A DNA stretch of 59,174 bases. Source: Planctomycetia bacterium (GTDB lineage: Bacteria > Planctomycetota > Planctomycetia > Pirellulales > UBA1268). The notes beneath the pieces were generated by a model that made no database searches, was not told the DNA's origin, and saw nothing but the letters and a program-made list of their open reading frames with translations. Position numbers and translations under genes: made by a program. Of this stretch, positions 7,501 through 16,400 are shown piece by piece (position 1 is the first letter of the stretch; the number at the start of each line of letters is the position of its first letter). Where the stretch lies: NCBI GenBank assembly GCA_014192425.1, contig BJHK01000019.1, positions 9,983 to 69,156 of the forward strand, in the 5' to 3' direction.

Positions 7501-9745
7501 GATGTTTTGCTCGCCGACGATGGAACTGGGCGTGGACATCGCCGATCTCAACGCCGTGAACCTGCGAAACGTGCCCCCCACGCCCGCCAACTACGCGCAG
7601 CGTTCCGGCCGCGCCGGCCGCAGCGGCCAGCCGGCGATCGTGATCACCTACTGCACGGCCGGCAGCTCGCACGACCAGTATTTCTTTCAGCGGCAGGAGA
7701 AGATGGTGGCCGGCGCCGTCGCGCCGCCGCGGGTGGACGTCGCCAACGAGGAGCTCGTCCGCTCCCATGTCCACGCCATCTGGCTCTCCGAGGCGGGGCT
7801 CAACCTCCGCGACAGCCTCCGCGATCTGCTCGTGCTCGAGGAGCAACCGGGGATGCCGCTCGCCGCCGAGGTGCAGGCCCACCTCGACGACCGGCCCGCC
7901 CTGGCCCGCACCCGGCGGCGGGCGGAGCAGCTGCTCGAGTCGATCGCCGCGAAGCTCGATGTCTCGGCCTGGTATACGCCGCAGTGGCTCGACGAGGTGC
8001 TCGCCCAGTTGCCCGAGCGGTTCGACCGCTGCTGCGACCGCTGGCGGCAGCTCTACCGGGCCGCCATGGCCCAGCGGGAGCGCGAGCACAAGCGTGAGAA
8101 CGACAACTCCCTGTCGCCGCGGCACAAGCAGGAGGCCAGGCGCTTCCGCCAGGAGGCCGAAAACCAGCGGGACCTGCTCCTCAATCAAGACACCTCCGGC
8201 AGCCGGCAGTCCGACTTCTACTCCTATCGCTACTTCGCCAGCGAGGGCTTTTTGCCGGGCTACAACTTTCCGCGGCTGCCGCTCTCGGCCTTCATCCCCG
8301 GTCGCGTCGGCAGCCGTGACCAGGAGTATCTCAACCGCCCCCGGTTCCTCGCGATCAGCGAGTTCGGCCCGAAGTCGCTCGTGTATCACGAAGGGCAGCG
8401 ATATCAGGTCACGAAGGTGCTCCTGCCCCCGAGCGATTCCGAGCAGCGGCTCGTGCTCCACAAGGCCAAGCAGTGCCGGGCCTGCGGCTACCTGCATCCG
8501 GTCGATGGCATGGCCGACGACGACCGCTGCGAGCTCTGCCACACGGAGCTTCCCAAGGCCGAGGATCGGCTCCTCCGGCTGACGAACGTCCTCACCCGCC
8601 GCCGCGAGCGGATCAGCTGCGACGAAGACGAGCGGCAGAAGCAGGGGTTCGACGTCCGCACGGCGTTTCGGTTTCAGCGGGCCGGCGGCGTGCCGTCGTT
8701 CACCACCAGCGAGGTCTCGGCCGCAGGCCAACCACTCGCTCGCCTGACATTCGGCCGCAACGCCGAGCTCTGGCGGATCAACTTCGGCTGGTTTCGCCAG
8801 AAGCTGGAAAACCGTCAGGGCTTCCACATCAACGAGCAGACGGGCGAATGGATGGGGGATCCCGACAATCGCCCCGGCGACGCCGACCCCGCCGTCGAAG
8901 GGCCGCAGGTCAGCCGCGTGATCCCCTTTGTCACCGACACCCGCAACACGCTCTTGATCGAGCCCGTGGGCGACGTGCCGCTCGACTTCATGGCCTCGCT
9001 CCAGGCGGCGCTCAAGGCGGCGATCCAGGTGGAGTTTCAGCTGGAGGATCAGGAGCTGGCCGCGGAGCCGATGCCCGGCCGCGACCTGCGTCGCCAGATC
9101 CTGTTCTTCGAATCGAGCGAGGGCGGAGCCGGCGTGCTCCAGCAATTGCAGGCGGATGCCGATGCCCTGCGCCGCGTCGCCCGGCAGGCCCTCGAAATCT
9201 GCCACTTCGATCCCGACACCGGCGCCGACCGCAAGCGGGCCCCGCGGGCGAGCGAAGATTGTTCGACGGCCTGCTACGACTGCCTGATGACCTACGCCAA
9301 CCAGCCTGACCACCAGCGGCTGGATCGCCATCTGGTTCGTGACTTCCTCCTCGAGCTATCGCGGGCGGGCGTGGCCTCGTCGCCGGCGGCCACCCCGCGG
9401 GCCGCGCATCTCGCGAGCCTCGTGGCCCGCTGCGAGAGCGGCCTGGAGCGGGAGTGGCTCGCGTTCCTCGAGGCCCATAACCTCAACCTCCCGACCGCAG
9501 CCCAACAGGTGCCGCCAGCGCTCGCCGGCTGCGGCACCCGGCCCGATTTCGTCTACGCTGACGACATGGCGATCGTCTACGTGGATGGCCCGATGCACGA
9601 CTTCCCGACCCGCCAGGCCCGCGATCGCACGCAGGCGGCCTGCGTCAACGACTGCGGCTGGACGGTCGTGCGGTTCCCTGCCCAGGCCGACTGGACCGCC
9701 ATCGTCGCCGCCCACCCCGGCCTCTTCGGCAGGCGCACCCCATGA
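4535..9745 (+). CDS. DEAD/DEAH helicase with DUF1998 (MZB) region and C-terminal nuclease-like domain (DISARM/Druantia-like)
   Basis: This 1736-aa ATP-dependent helicase is predicted to act in anti-phage defence. Residues 1-100 are family-specific. RecA1 carries Walker A TGTGSGKS (~113), DELH (~232) and SAT (~268). A long insert with Cys pairs (CREC, CLAC) follows. RecA2 carries SPTMELGVDI (~992) and QRSGRAGRSGQ (~1021). A zinc motif CRAC...CELC lies near 1313. The DUF1998/MZB region has SSEGGAGVL (~1526) and CSTACYDCLM (~1577). The last ~100 residues (RPDFVYADDMAIVYVDGPMH) look like a Vsr/DUF559-type PD-(D/E)XK fold. In DISARM the helicase and the DUF1998 part are separate proteins (DrmA, DrmB), whereas Druantia DruE is a single long protein like this one. 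The next gene overlaps by 4 bp, so translation is coupled. Family placement between DISARM and Druantia is not settled. Confidence 0.85.
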   Translation: MDVFEMRERLVRNYESFIRSFVEISDPRLNAEVENSLASELLWPSPLIQLNPAFEPGGMIDDLVAEGVLHRTCSEVFRAGKQENGPFPGRPMRLHLHQDQAVRTARSGANYVLTTGTGSGKSLSYILPIVDHVLRNGSGRGVQAIVVYPMNALANSQLGELAKFLERAPFTKDRPPVRVRRYTGQENREERDELRVNPPDVILTNYVMLELILTRVGEKRLVEAAKGLKFLVLDELHTYRGRQGADVAMLCRRLREQLESPHLQYIGTSATIAGPGTLAEQRREIARVATDLFGADVRPESVIGETLCRATPVGAPADEAFLGKLAARVQAASPPPAAYDAFLADPLSSWIESTFGVRKADAEDRLVRAVPKTIDAAGSLLSDVTGVDATACKELIREQLMAGYSQARSPEGRPAFAFRLHQFLSRGDTLYATLEPEDSRFITADAVRTHPHNDQALLFPLAFCRECGQEYYSVARVVPARGGDPVFEPRDLGDLAKTGEITPGYLYFSSDPERAWPPGDHTTDAILNRVPEDWKELRKDAEVLKRSRVEQLPHPEHVAVSGQTDPHGLACHFIANPFHFCLACGVSYANRRGTDRPVLGEVGFGGRSSATTLIATTAVTYLRKESRLDPEAQKLLSFTDNRQDASLQAGHFNDFVQIALVRGSLYAAAATASAEGLEYRDLPQRVFEAFEAGLPKDADGNVCKLYAVQPNAQYNAKKSTERAMRDVLTYRLFLDMKRGWRLSMPNLEQCGLLTVEYESLADICMNGADWQGSHRCLVAASGAARHEVCKTLLNYLRRELAIQADCLTEQWQEATKRESSQWLVDGWKIDADEELVTARHAQPRAKGDDTRSTNVFLSARGTLGRYLRRPGNLAAGVPLDEVQGVIRDICRVLTQTNLVQSGKADDPAYQLNAATLRWLPADGTKAFRCPLRVPRTPAAGLRPNTFFVNFYKTAASDVAGMKGHEHTAQVPADKREERETEFRAGRLPVMFCSPTMELGVDIADLNAVNLRNVPPTPANYAQRSGRAGRSGQPAIVITYCTAGSSHDQYFFQRQEKMVAGAVAPPRVDVANEELVRSHVHAIWLSEAGLNLRDSLRDLLVLEEQPGMPLAAEVQAHLDDRPALARTRRRAEQLLESIAAKLDVSAWYTPQWLDEVLAQLPERFDRCCDRWRQLYRAAMAQREREHKRENDNSLSPRHKQEARRFRQEAENQRDLLLNQDTSGSRQSDFYSYRYFASEGFLPGYNFPRLPLSAFIPGRVGSRDQEYLNRPRFLAISEFGPKSLVYHEGQRYQVTKVLLPPSDSEQRLVLHKAKQCRACGYLHPVDGMADDDRCELCHTELPKAEDRLLRLTNVLTRRRERISCDEDERQKQGFDVRTAFRFQRAGGVPSFTTSEVSAAGQPLARLTFGRNAELWRINFGWFRQKLENRQGFHINEQTGEWMGDPDNRPGDADPAVEGPQVSRVIPFVTDTRNTLLIEPVGDVPLDFMASLQAALKAAIQVEFQLEDQELAAEPMPGRDLRRQILFFESSEGGAGVLQQLQADADALRRVARQALEICHFDPDTGADRKRAPRASEDCSTACYDCLMTYANQPDHQRLDRHLVRDFLLELSRAGVASSPAATPRAAHLASLVARCESGLEREWLAFLEAHNLNLPTAAQQVPPALAGCGTRPDFVYADDMAIVYVDGPMHDFPTRQARDRTQAACVNDCGWTVVRFPAQADWTAIVAAHPGLFGRRTP

Positions 9746-12597
9746 GCCGTTTCGCCATTGGCACGCTCGTGAAGGCCCGCGGCCGGGAGTGGGTCGTGCT
9801 CCCCGAGTCGCAGGACGACCTCGTCATGTTGCGGCCGCTGGCCGGCGTGGCGGAGGAAGTCACCGGCATCGTGCCCGATCTCGAACCGATCGAGCCCGCC
9901 GTCTTCTCGCCCCCCGATCCGGCCCACACCGGCGACCACCGCTCCTGCGGCCTGTTGCGCGACGCGGTGCGGCTCGGCGTTCGCAATAGTGCCGGCCCGT
10001 TTCGCTCGTTCGGGTCGATCGCCGTCACGCCGCGGCCCTACCAGCTCGTGCCGCTTTTGGTCGCGCTCAAGCAGCCCAAGGCCCGCGTGCTGATCGCCGA
10101 CGACGTGGGCGTGGGCAAAACGGTCGAGGCCTGCCTGATCGCCGCCGAGCTCCTGGCCCGCGGCGAGGCCCGCCGGCTGGCCGTGCTCTGCCCGCCACAC
10201 TTGGCCGAGCAGTGGCAGCGGGAGCTCTCGGCGAAGTTTCACATCGACGCCAAGCTTGTGCTCGCGAGCACGGTGGCGAGGCTCGAGCGGGAGTGTGCCG
10301 CCGACCAGTCGATCTTCGAGGTTCACGACCACCTCGTGATCTCGATCGACTTCATCAAGTCGAACCGCTACCGGGCCGACTTCCTCCGCACCTGCCCGGA
10401 ACTCGTGATCGTGGACGAGGCCCACACCTGCACCCGAGACGCGGATGCCCGCGGCTCCCGCCACCAGCGTCACGAGCTCCTCGCCGATCTGGCCAAGTCT
10501 CCCGACCGCCACATGGTGCTCGTCACGGCCACGCCCCACAGCGGCAACGAAGCCGCCTTCCGCTCGCTCGTGGCCCTTCTCGATCCCGCGCTCGCCGACC
10601 TCCCCGAAGATCTCTCCGGCCCAGCCCACGAGTCCGACCGCCGCCGGCTCGCCGGGCACTTCATCCAGCGTCGCCGTGCCGACATCAAGGCCTATCTCGA
10701 CGCCCAAACCCCGTTCCCGACCCGGGAGGTGCACAAGGACCTCACCTACTCGCTCTCCGCCCCCTACAAGGCCCTGTTCGACGACTGCCTCGACTTCGCG
10801 CGGGAGCTCGTGGCCGTGAAGGGCGAAGACAAACGGCGGCAGCGGGTGCGCTGGTGGAGCGCGATCGCCCTGCTCCGGAGCCTGTCGTCGAGCCCCGCGG
10901 CCGCCGCGGCCACGCTCGGCAACCGGGCCCGCGGCGTCGGCGCCACGACGGAACAGGAGGCCGACGAACTCGGCCGCGCCGCCGCGACCGATGCCGACAC
11001 GGAAAACGCCGACGAGGCCGACGACGCCTCCGCGGGCGCCGAGATCGACGAGTCGCCCGCGCCAACCGACCGCCGCCGGCTCCAGGCCCTCGCCAAGCGG
11101 GCCGCCGAGCTCGAGGGCGATGCCGACGCCAAGCTCGCGGCCCTCGTCAAGCTCCTCAAAGACATGCTCAAGCGCAAGCGGGCCCCGATCGTCTTCTGCC
11201 GCTACATCGCCACGGCCGAATACGTGGCGGCCAGCCTCCGGGAGCGGCTCGCCGTCAAGGGCCTGGAGATCGCCTGCGTGACGGGCTCGCTGCCGCCGGC
11301 CGAGCGCGAGGAGCGGGTCGAGAAACTCGCCGCGTTCGACAAGCGGCTGCTCGTGGCCACCGACTGCCTCTCCGAGGGGATCAACCTTCAGGAGTCGTTC
11401 GACGCCGTCGTCCACTACGACCTCGCCTGGAATCCCACCCGTCACGAGCAGCGCGAGGGCCGCGTCGATCGCTACGGCCAGCGGCAGCCGACCGTCGAGA
11501 TCGCCTTCCTCTACGGCGCCGACAACGGCATCGACGGCATCGTCCTCGACATCCTCATCAACAAGCACCGCAGCATCCAGAAAACGCTCGGCGTGAGCGT
11601 GCCCGTGCCGATCAACACGGAGAAGGTGGTCGAAGCGATCTTCGAGGGCCTTTTGTTGCGGGGCGGCGACGCCACCGCGACGAAGGCCGTGCAAAAACTG
11701 CTTCCGGAGGTGGAGGAGTATCTCAAGCCCACCACCGCGGCCTTGCATGCCGAATGGGACCGCGAGGCCGAGCGGTCGAAGCGCACCCGCACGATGTTCG
11801 CCCAGGAGGCGATCCGCACCGACGTGGCCGCGAGCTGGATCGACGCCTGCCAGTCGATCGGCAGGACGGTGGACGTGGAGCGGTTCGTGACCCGCGCGGT
11901 CGAAACGCTCGGCGGCATCGTGAAGCCGGTGGAGAAAGCCGGTGGCCGCACGGTGCTCGCGATTGACCTCGCCGCCACCGATCCCGCCTTCCGGGCCGGC
12001 CTCCCCGAAGGCCTGCCCGATCGCTTCGACGCGGTCTTCGAGCTGCCGCACGTTGAGAAGACGATCCTCCTCGCCCGCACGCATCCCTTCGTGGAGGCCC
12101 TGGCCAGCCACCTCGTGGGCACGGCGATCGACGATCCGGCCACGGCGAAGGCCGCCCGCTCCGGGGCGATCCGCACGAAGGCCGTCGCCAAGCGGACCAC
12201 GCTTCTGCTCATTCGGCTGCGGTTCCACATCCTCCGCTCGGTGGGCGGCGACACCCGCGAGCTGCTGGCGGAAGAATGCTGCATCGTGGGCTTCGAGGGA
12301 GCGGCCGAGCAGGCCGCGTGGCTCGCCCCGGAGCAGGCCGAAGACCTGCTCACGGCTACTCCCGACGCCAACATCGCTCCCGAGCAGTCGCGGGAGTTCG
12401 TGGGCAAGGTGGTGGCGGCCGCCCCGGCGCTCACTCCCTGGCTCGATGCCTTCGCGGCCGAGCGGGCCAAGGCCCTGCTCGCCGTTCACCGCCAGCTTCG
12501 CGACGAGAGCCGCACGAAGGGCCTCAAGTACGACGTCCGCCCGCAGCTGCCGACCGACGTGCTCGGCGTCTACGTCCTCCTGCCGGCCGGATCGTGA
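9742..12597 (+). CDS. SNF2-type helicase (DrmD-like)
   Basis: This 951-aa SF2/SNF2-like translocase is predicted to partner the preceding helicase. Visible motifs are motif I ADDVGVGKT (~119), motif II VDEAHTC (~222), motif III VTATPHSG (~261), motif V ATDCLSEGINLQ (~540) and motif VI QREGRVDRYGQ (~569). An acidic, Ala/Asp-rich linker lies at about 410-440. The C-terminal third is helical with no motif I recognise. The length and the motif set match helicases of the DrmD type found in class 1 DISARM, but no DrmC (phospholipase D nuclease) gene is present. The start codon lies inside the stop of the upstream gene (ATGA overlap). The gene ends 6 bases before a convergent gene. The 970-aa open frame on the other strand is a GC-driven shadow. 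Confidence 0.87.
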   Translation: MSRFAIGTLVKARGREWVVLPESQDDLVMLRPLAGVAEEVTGIVPDLEPIEPAVFSPPDPAHTGDHRSCGLLRDAVRLGVRNSAGPFRSFGSIAVTPRPYQLVPLLVALKQPKARVLIADDVGVGKTVEACLIAAELLARGEARRLAVLCPPHLAEQWQRELSAKFHIDAKLVLASTVARLERECAADQSIFEVHDHLVISIDFIKSNRYRADFLRTCPELVIVDEAHTCTRDADARGSRHQRHELLADLAKSPDRHMVLVTATPHSGNEAAFRSLVALLDPALADLPEDLSGPAHESDRRRLAGHFIQRRRADIKAYLDAQTPFPTREVHKDLTYSLSAPYKALFDDCLDFARELVAVKGEDKRRQRVRWWSAIALLRSLSSSPAAAAATLGNRARGVGATTEQEADELGRAAATDADTENADEADDASAGAEIDESPAPTDRRRLQALAKRAAELEGDADAKLAALVKLLKDMLKRKRAPIVFCRYIATAEYVAASLRERLAVKGLEIACVTGSLPPAEREERVEKLAAFDKRLLVATDCLSEGINLQESFDAVVHYDLAWNPTRHEQREGRVDRYGQRQPTVEIAFLYGADNGIDGIVLDILINKHRSIQKTLGVSVPVPINTEKVVEAIFEGLLLRGGDATATKAVQKLLPEVEEYLKPTTAALHAEWDREAERSKRTRTMFAQEAIRTDVAASWIDACQSIGRTVDVERFVTRAVETLGGIVKPVEKAGGRTVLAIDLAATDPAFRAGLPEGLPDRFDAVFELPHVEKTILLARTHPFVEALASHLVGTAIDDPATAKAARSGAIRTKAVAKRTTLLLIRLRFHILRSVGGDTRELLAEECCIVGFEGAAEQAAWLAPEQAEDLLTATPDANIAPEQSREFVGKVVAAAPALTPWLDAFAAERAKALLAVHRQLRDESRTKGLKYDVRPQLPTDVLGVYVLLPAGS

Positions 12598-12603
12598 CGA
12601 GGG

Positions 12604-12927
12604 CTACAGGCCGGATGGCACGGGATGCTCGAACTCAAAGTTGGCAAACGACTCCGCGGCCTCATCGGGCGCGAGCAGAATCAAGCTGCTGATTTCGCTC
12701 TGATCATCCTCGGCGAGGCCCTCGAAGTACTTCCACACCTTGTCGCTCCGGTCCGGCCGGCTCATCCCTAGAAACGCGGAGTCGATGATCCGCACCCTCA
12801 CAGAAACGCTGTTCTGCCGGTACAGATCGATTTCAGCGTGGGGGTGATGGTCGAGGTACAGGCGAAGCGCCGCCATGATCCGCTCGATGATCTCGTCGGA
12901 ATTTCCCCTGGTGACTTTGATGCCCAT
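12604..12927 (-). CDS. Small protein of unknown function, partner of the HEPN gene
   Basis: This is a 107-aa soluble acidic protein that I do not recognise. It begins MGIKVTRGNSDEIIERIMAA and has a central VRVRIIDSAFLGMSRPDRSD stretch and a C-terminal ISSLILLAPDEAAESFANFE, consistent with a small alpha/beta fold. The start at 12927 is supported by a strong GGGAGG nine bases upstream. It begins one base after the stop of the HEPN gene on the same strand, so the two are one operon. This two-gene layout is common for HEPN toxin/accessory pairs, which makes a role as antitoxin or regulator possible. The pair lies in the opposite direction to the helicases and methyltransferase around it, as if inserted between them. 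Confidence 0.7.
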   Translation of the reverse strand: MGIKVTRGNSDEIIERIMAALRLYLDHHPHAEIDLYRQNSVSVRVRIIDSAFLGMSRPDRSDKVWKYFEGLAEDDQSEISSLILLAPDEAAESFANFEFEHPVPSGL

Positions 12928-12928
12928 G

Positions 12929-13348
12929 TCACAACCTCCCTTTGGCCCACGCGATGATGCCTTCGACAGCCGCCAGGAATCGTTCGGCTTCGGTGGTCCT
13001 TGACTCCCGTGGATCATAACGCAAGTCCGTAGACCAATCGCTGACGAGCGAGAAGAGTTTGGCAGTGTCTGGCGGAAACCCGGCACCTCGCCGCTTGAAA
13101 TACTTGGTCCGCAGGATTTCGAAGTCGTGCCCATCGCTGCCACGAAATTCCCGCGCCGCAAAGTCGGCCTGCTGCTGAAGTGGGACCGTCGACAAAACCA
13201 GCACCTTGAGCATGCACTCCACCGAATATCCGGCCAAGTACATCGCCCCGGTGCATTTCCCGGCCCTCTCCAGCAGCACGGCTTCGTCGAATCGATTGAT
13301 GGCCGAGCGGCGGTAGTCCCTGGCGACTTTCGACAGCGAGGCAGACAT
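12929..13348 (-). CDS. HEPN-domain protein
   Basis: This 139-aa helical protein opens MSASLSKVARDYRRSAINRF. Its helix AMYLAGYSVECMLKVLVL is the hallmark of HEPN proteins (W/YxAGYxxExxLK pattern). A C-terminal helix EAERFLAAVEGIIAWAKGRL follows. The RNase-type Rx4-6H motif of active HEPN toxins is not obvious, so it may be a non-catalytic HEPN, for example a substrate-binding partner or a toxin regulated by its neighbour. A good sigma70-like promoter lies just upstream (see 13382-13411). The gene is translationally linked to the 107-aa gene downstream. Confidence 0.8.
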   Translation of the reverse strand: MSASLSKVARDYRRSAINRFDEAVLLERAGKCTGAMYLAGYSVECMLKVLVLSTVPLQQQADFAAREFRGSDGHDFEILRTKYFKRRGAGFPPDTAKLFSLVSDWSTDLRYDPRESRTTEAERFLAAVEGIIAWAKGRL

Positions 13349-13381
13349 CCGGCATCGGCTCCAACTAAGTAAGTGTACGAA

Positions 13382-13411
13382 TGTATATTATTCGGCCGCC
13401 GCCTGTGTCAA
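13382..13411 (-). promoter_or_regulatory. Predicted sigma70-type promoter for the HEPN pair
   Basis: On the minus strand TTGACA (13411-13406) and TATACA (13387-13382) are separated by 18 bases. The -10 box lies in a short AT-rich island in otherwise GC-rich DNA. The predicted transcription start falls about 27 bases before the HEPN start codon. The methyltransferase gene starts on the other side, so this 133-bp gap probably also holds its promoter, which I cannot pick out. Confidence 0.5.
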
Positions 13412-13481
13412 CAGCCGCCCATGGCAGCAGCCGCCGCTGCGCCGGTAGCCGCTCCCCGACCGATGGGGTATTCTCTCGGCC

Positions 13482-16400
13482 ATGCCCACCGCCGTTCTCC
13501 GCCGTCCGGCCAGCCGCCGGCGGCGTCAGTTCGCGTTCCAACACGTCACGACGGTCGGCCCCATGCTGCCCACCGACGTGCTCGAGCGCGTCGCCGCGGA
13601 AGACACGCAAAAGCTCCCCGGCCTGCGGCCCGGCGACTACGGCCTCGCCCCCGGCGAACGCCTCGGCGAGTCGATCACCCGCTCTTGGACCCGGCTCACC
13701 GACATCCACCGAGCCTTCACCGACGAGCTCGCCTCGTCGCCGCTCCTCGACACCGCCGCCGGCCCCACGTTCAAGCAGTGGCTGCGGTTTCTCTTCCAGG
13801 AGCTCGGCTACGGCTCGCTCACCGCCACCCCCACCGCCCGCACGCTCGACGACGCCGCCGGCTCCCCCGGCCAAACGTTTCCCATCTCCCACCAGTGGCA
13901 CCACGTGCCGATCCACCTCGTGGGCGTGAGCGTGCCGCTCGACCGCCGCACCGCGGGCGTGGCCGGCGCCAGCCGCTCGGCGCCCCATTCGCTCCTCCAG
14001 GAATGGCTCAACCGCAGCGAGGGCTCCCTCTGGGGGATCGTCTCCAACGGCCGCCAGCTGCGGCTCGTCCGCGACAACGTCAGCATGACCCGCCAGGCCT
14101 TCGTGGAGTTTGACCTCGAAGCCATCTTCAAGGGCCAGTCCTTCGCCGATTTCCGCCTCCTCTGGCTCACGCTCCACGCCACGCGCTTCGACATCCCCGC
14201 CGACGGCCAGCCCCACGAGTGCGTGATTGAAAAGTGGCACGTCGAGGGGGCCACCGTCGGCACCCGCGTGCTCGGCGAGCTCTCCACCGGCGTCAAACAC
14301 GCGATCGAAGCCCTCGGCCGCGGCTTCCTCGCCCATCCAGATAGCGGGCCCCTCCGCACCGCCCTCGCCTCGGGCGCGCTTGCCCCGCAGGAGTATTACC
14401 GCTGCCTGCTCCGGCTCGTGTATCGCTTCCTCTTCCTGTTCGTCACCGAAAGCCGCGATCTCCTCCTCGACCCCACCGCCCCCCGCCGGGCCCGCGACCT
14501 CTACCAAGCCCACTACTCCGCCGCCCGCCTCCAGGCCCTCGCCGCCACCACCCGCGGCAACCGCCATCGCGATCTCTACGAATCGCTCAAGCTCGTGATG
14601 ACCGCCCTCGGCGGCCCCGGCTCGCCGCAACTCGGCCTGATCGGCCTCGGCGGCTACCTCTGGAGCGACGCCGCCCTCGGCCTCCTCGGCTCCTCCGCCC
14701 TCTCCAACGCCGCACTGCTCGCCGCCGTCCGCAGCCTCTCCACCATCGTCGATAAAGACGGCCGCCGCTCCGTGGACTACAAGAACCTCGGCAGCGAAGA
14801 GCTCGGCGGCGTCTACGAACAGCTCCTCGAACTCCACCCCGAGATCAACCCCACCGCCCCCCTCGCCTCCGACCGTTTTCATTTGGGCCTGTCCGCCGGC
14901 AACGAACGAAAAACCTCCGGCTCCCACTACACGCCCGACTCGCTCGTGCAGGTGTGTCTCGACACCGCCCTCGAGCCGCTCCTCGCCGAACGCCTCGCCG
15001 GCAAGCGCGGCCCCGACGCGGAGCGTGCCCTACTCACATTAAAAGTCTGCGACACGGCCGTGGGCAGCGGCCACTTTCTGATCGGCGCCGCCCACCGGCT
15101 CGCCAAGCGGCTCGCGGCCGTCCGCACGGGCGACGCGGAGCCGAGCCCCGAGGCCTATCGCACCGCCCTCCGCGACTGCATCCGCAACTGCCTCTACGGC
15201 GTCGATCTCAACCCCATGGCCGCCGAGCTCTGCCGCGTGGCCCTGTGGCTTGAATCGATGGAGCCCGGCAAGCCGCTCTCCTTCCTCGACCACCACATCA
15301 AGATCGGCAACAGCCTCCTGGGCGTCACGCCCGCCCTGCTCGCCAAGGGCATCCCCGACGAAGCTTTTGATGCGATCGAGGGCGACGACAAGAAGCTCTG
15401 CACACGGTTCAAGAAGGCCAACAAGAAAGAACGCGAAGACGCCAAGAACAAACAAGCCTCCCTCTTCGCCCCTCCGATCAAGCTCGGCAACCTGACCACC
15501 GTCTACGCGGCCCTTTCGGCCCTGCCCGACGACTCGCTCGAACAGGTGGCCGCCAAGGCCGACCGCTACGAATCGCTCGTCTCGTCCAACGACTACAAGT
15601 TTGGGCGGCTGCTCGCCGACGCCTGGTGCGCCGCCTTCGTCTGGAAGAAAACACCCGAGTTCGACTTCCCGATCACCGAGGAAGTCTTTCGCGCCATCGA
15701 ACAAAACCCGCACTCCATCGCCCCCTGGATGCTCGACGAGATCACCCGCCTCGCCAAGCAATACAAGTTCTTCCACTGGCACCTCGAGTTCCCCGACGTT
15801 TTTGGTGCGGCTGCGGCAGAGCCGCAGCCGGGAGCGATCACGCCGGCGTCGTTGCCGCCGGCGGACCGCGACAAGGCTGCGAACGAGCAGATGGGATGGA
15901 CAGGTGGGTTTGACTGCATCCTCGGGAATCCGGTCTGGGAACGCGTGAAGCTCCAGGAACAGGAGTTCTTCGCGACGCGGGCGCCGGACATTGCCAACGC
16001 GGCCAATGCCGCCGCCCGCAAGAAGCTCATCGCCGCCCTGCCAACTACGAACCCGCCGCTCTGGACCGAGTGGTGCGACGCCCTCCGCGAATCGCAGGGG
16101 GCCAGCCAGTTCATGCGCGAAAGTGGCCGCTTCCCGCTTTGCGGCGTGGGCGACATCAACACGTTCGCGGTGTTTTCGGAACTCAACCGCGCCGTCCTCG
16201 CCCCGACCGGCCGCGCGGCATTCATCGTGCCCGCCGGCATCGCGACCGACGACACCACGAAAGCCTTCTTCGACGACCTCGTAAAGAAGTCGTCGCTGGC
16301 CGCGGTCTACCATTTCGAGAACGAAGATCGCCTCTTCGCCGACGTCCACCACTCGTTCCGGTTCGTGATCGTGGGGCTCGGCCCATCCAAAGCCGCCGAC

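Noticed and set aside
5531-9331. 1266-aa open frame on the minus strand inside the DUF1998 helicase gene
   Set aside because: The translation has no domain motif and is Gly/Ala/Val/Glu-rich low complexity, as expected for the antisense of a high-GC gene whose forward frame has clear helicase motifs.
9577-12489. 970-aa open frame on the minus strand opposite the SNF2 helicase
   Set aside because: Same antisense effect; forward frame carries all SF2 motifs while the reverse frame carries none.
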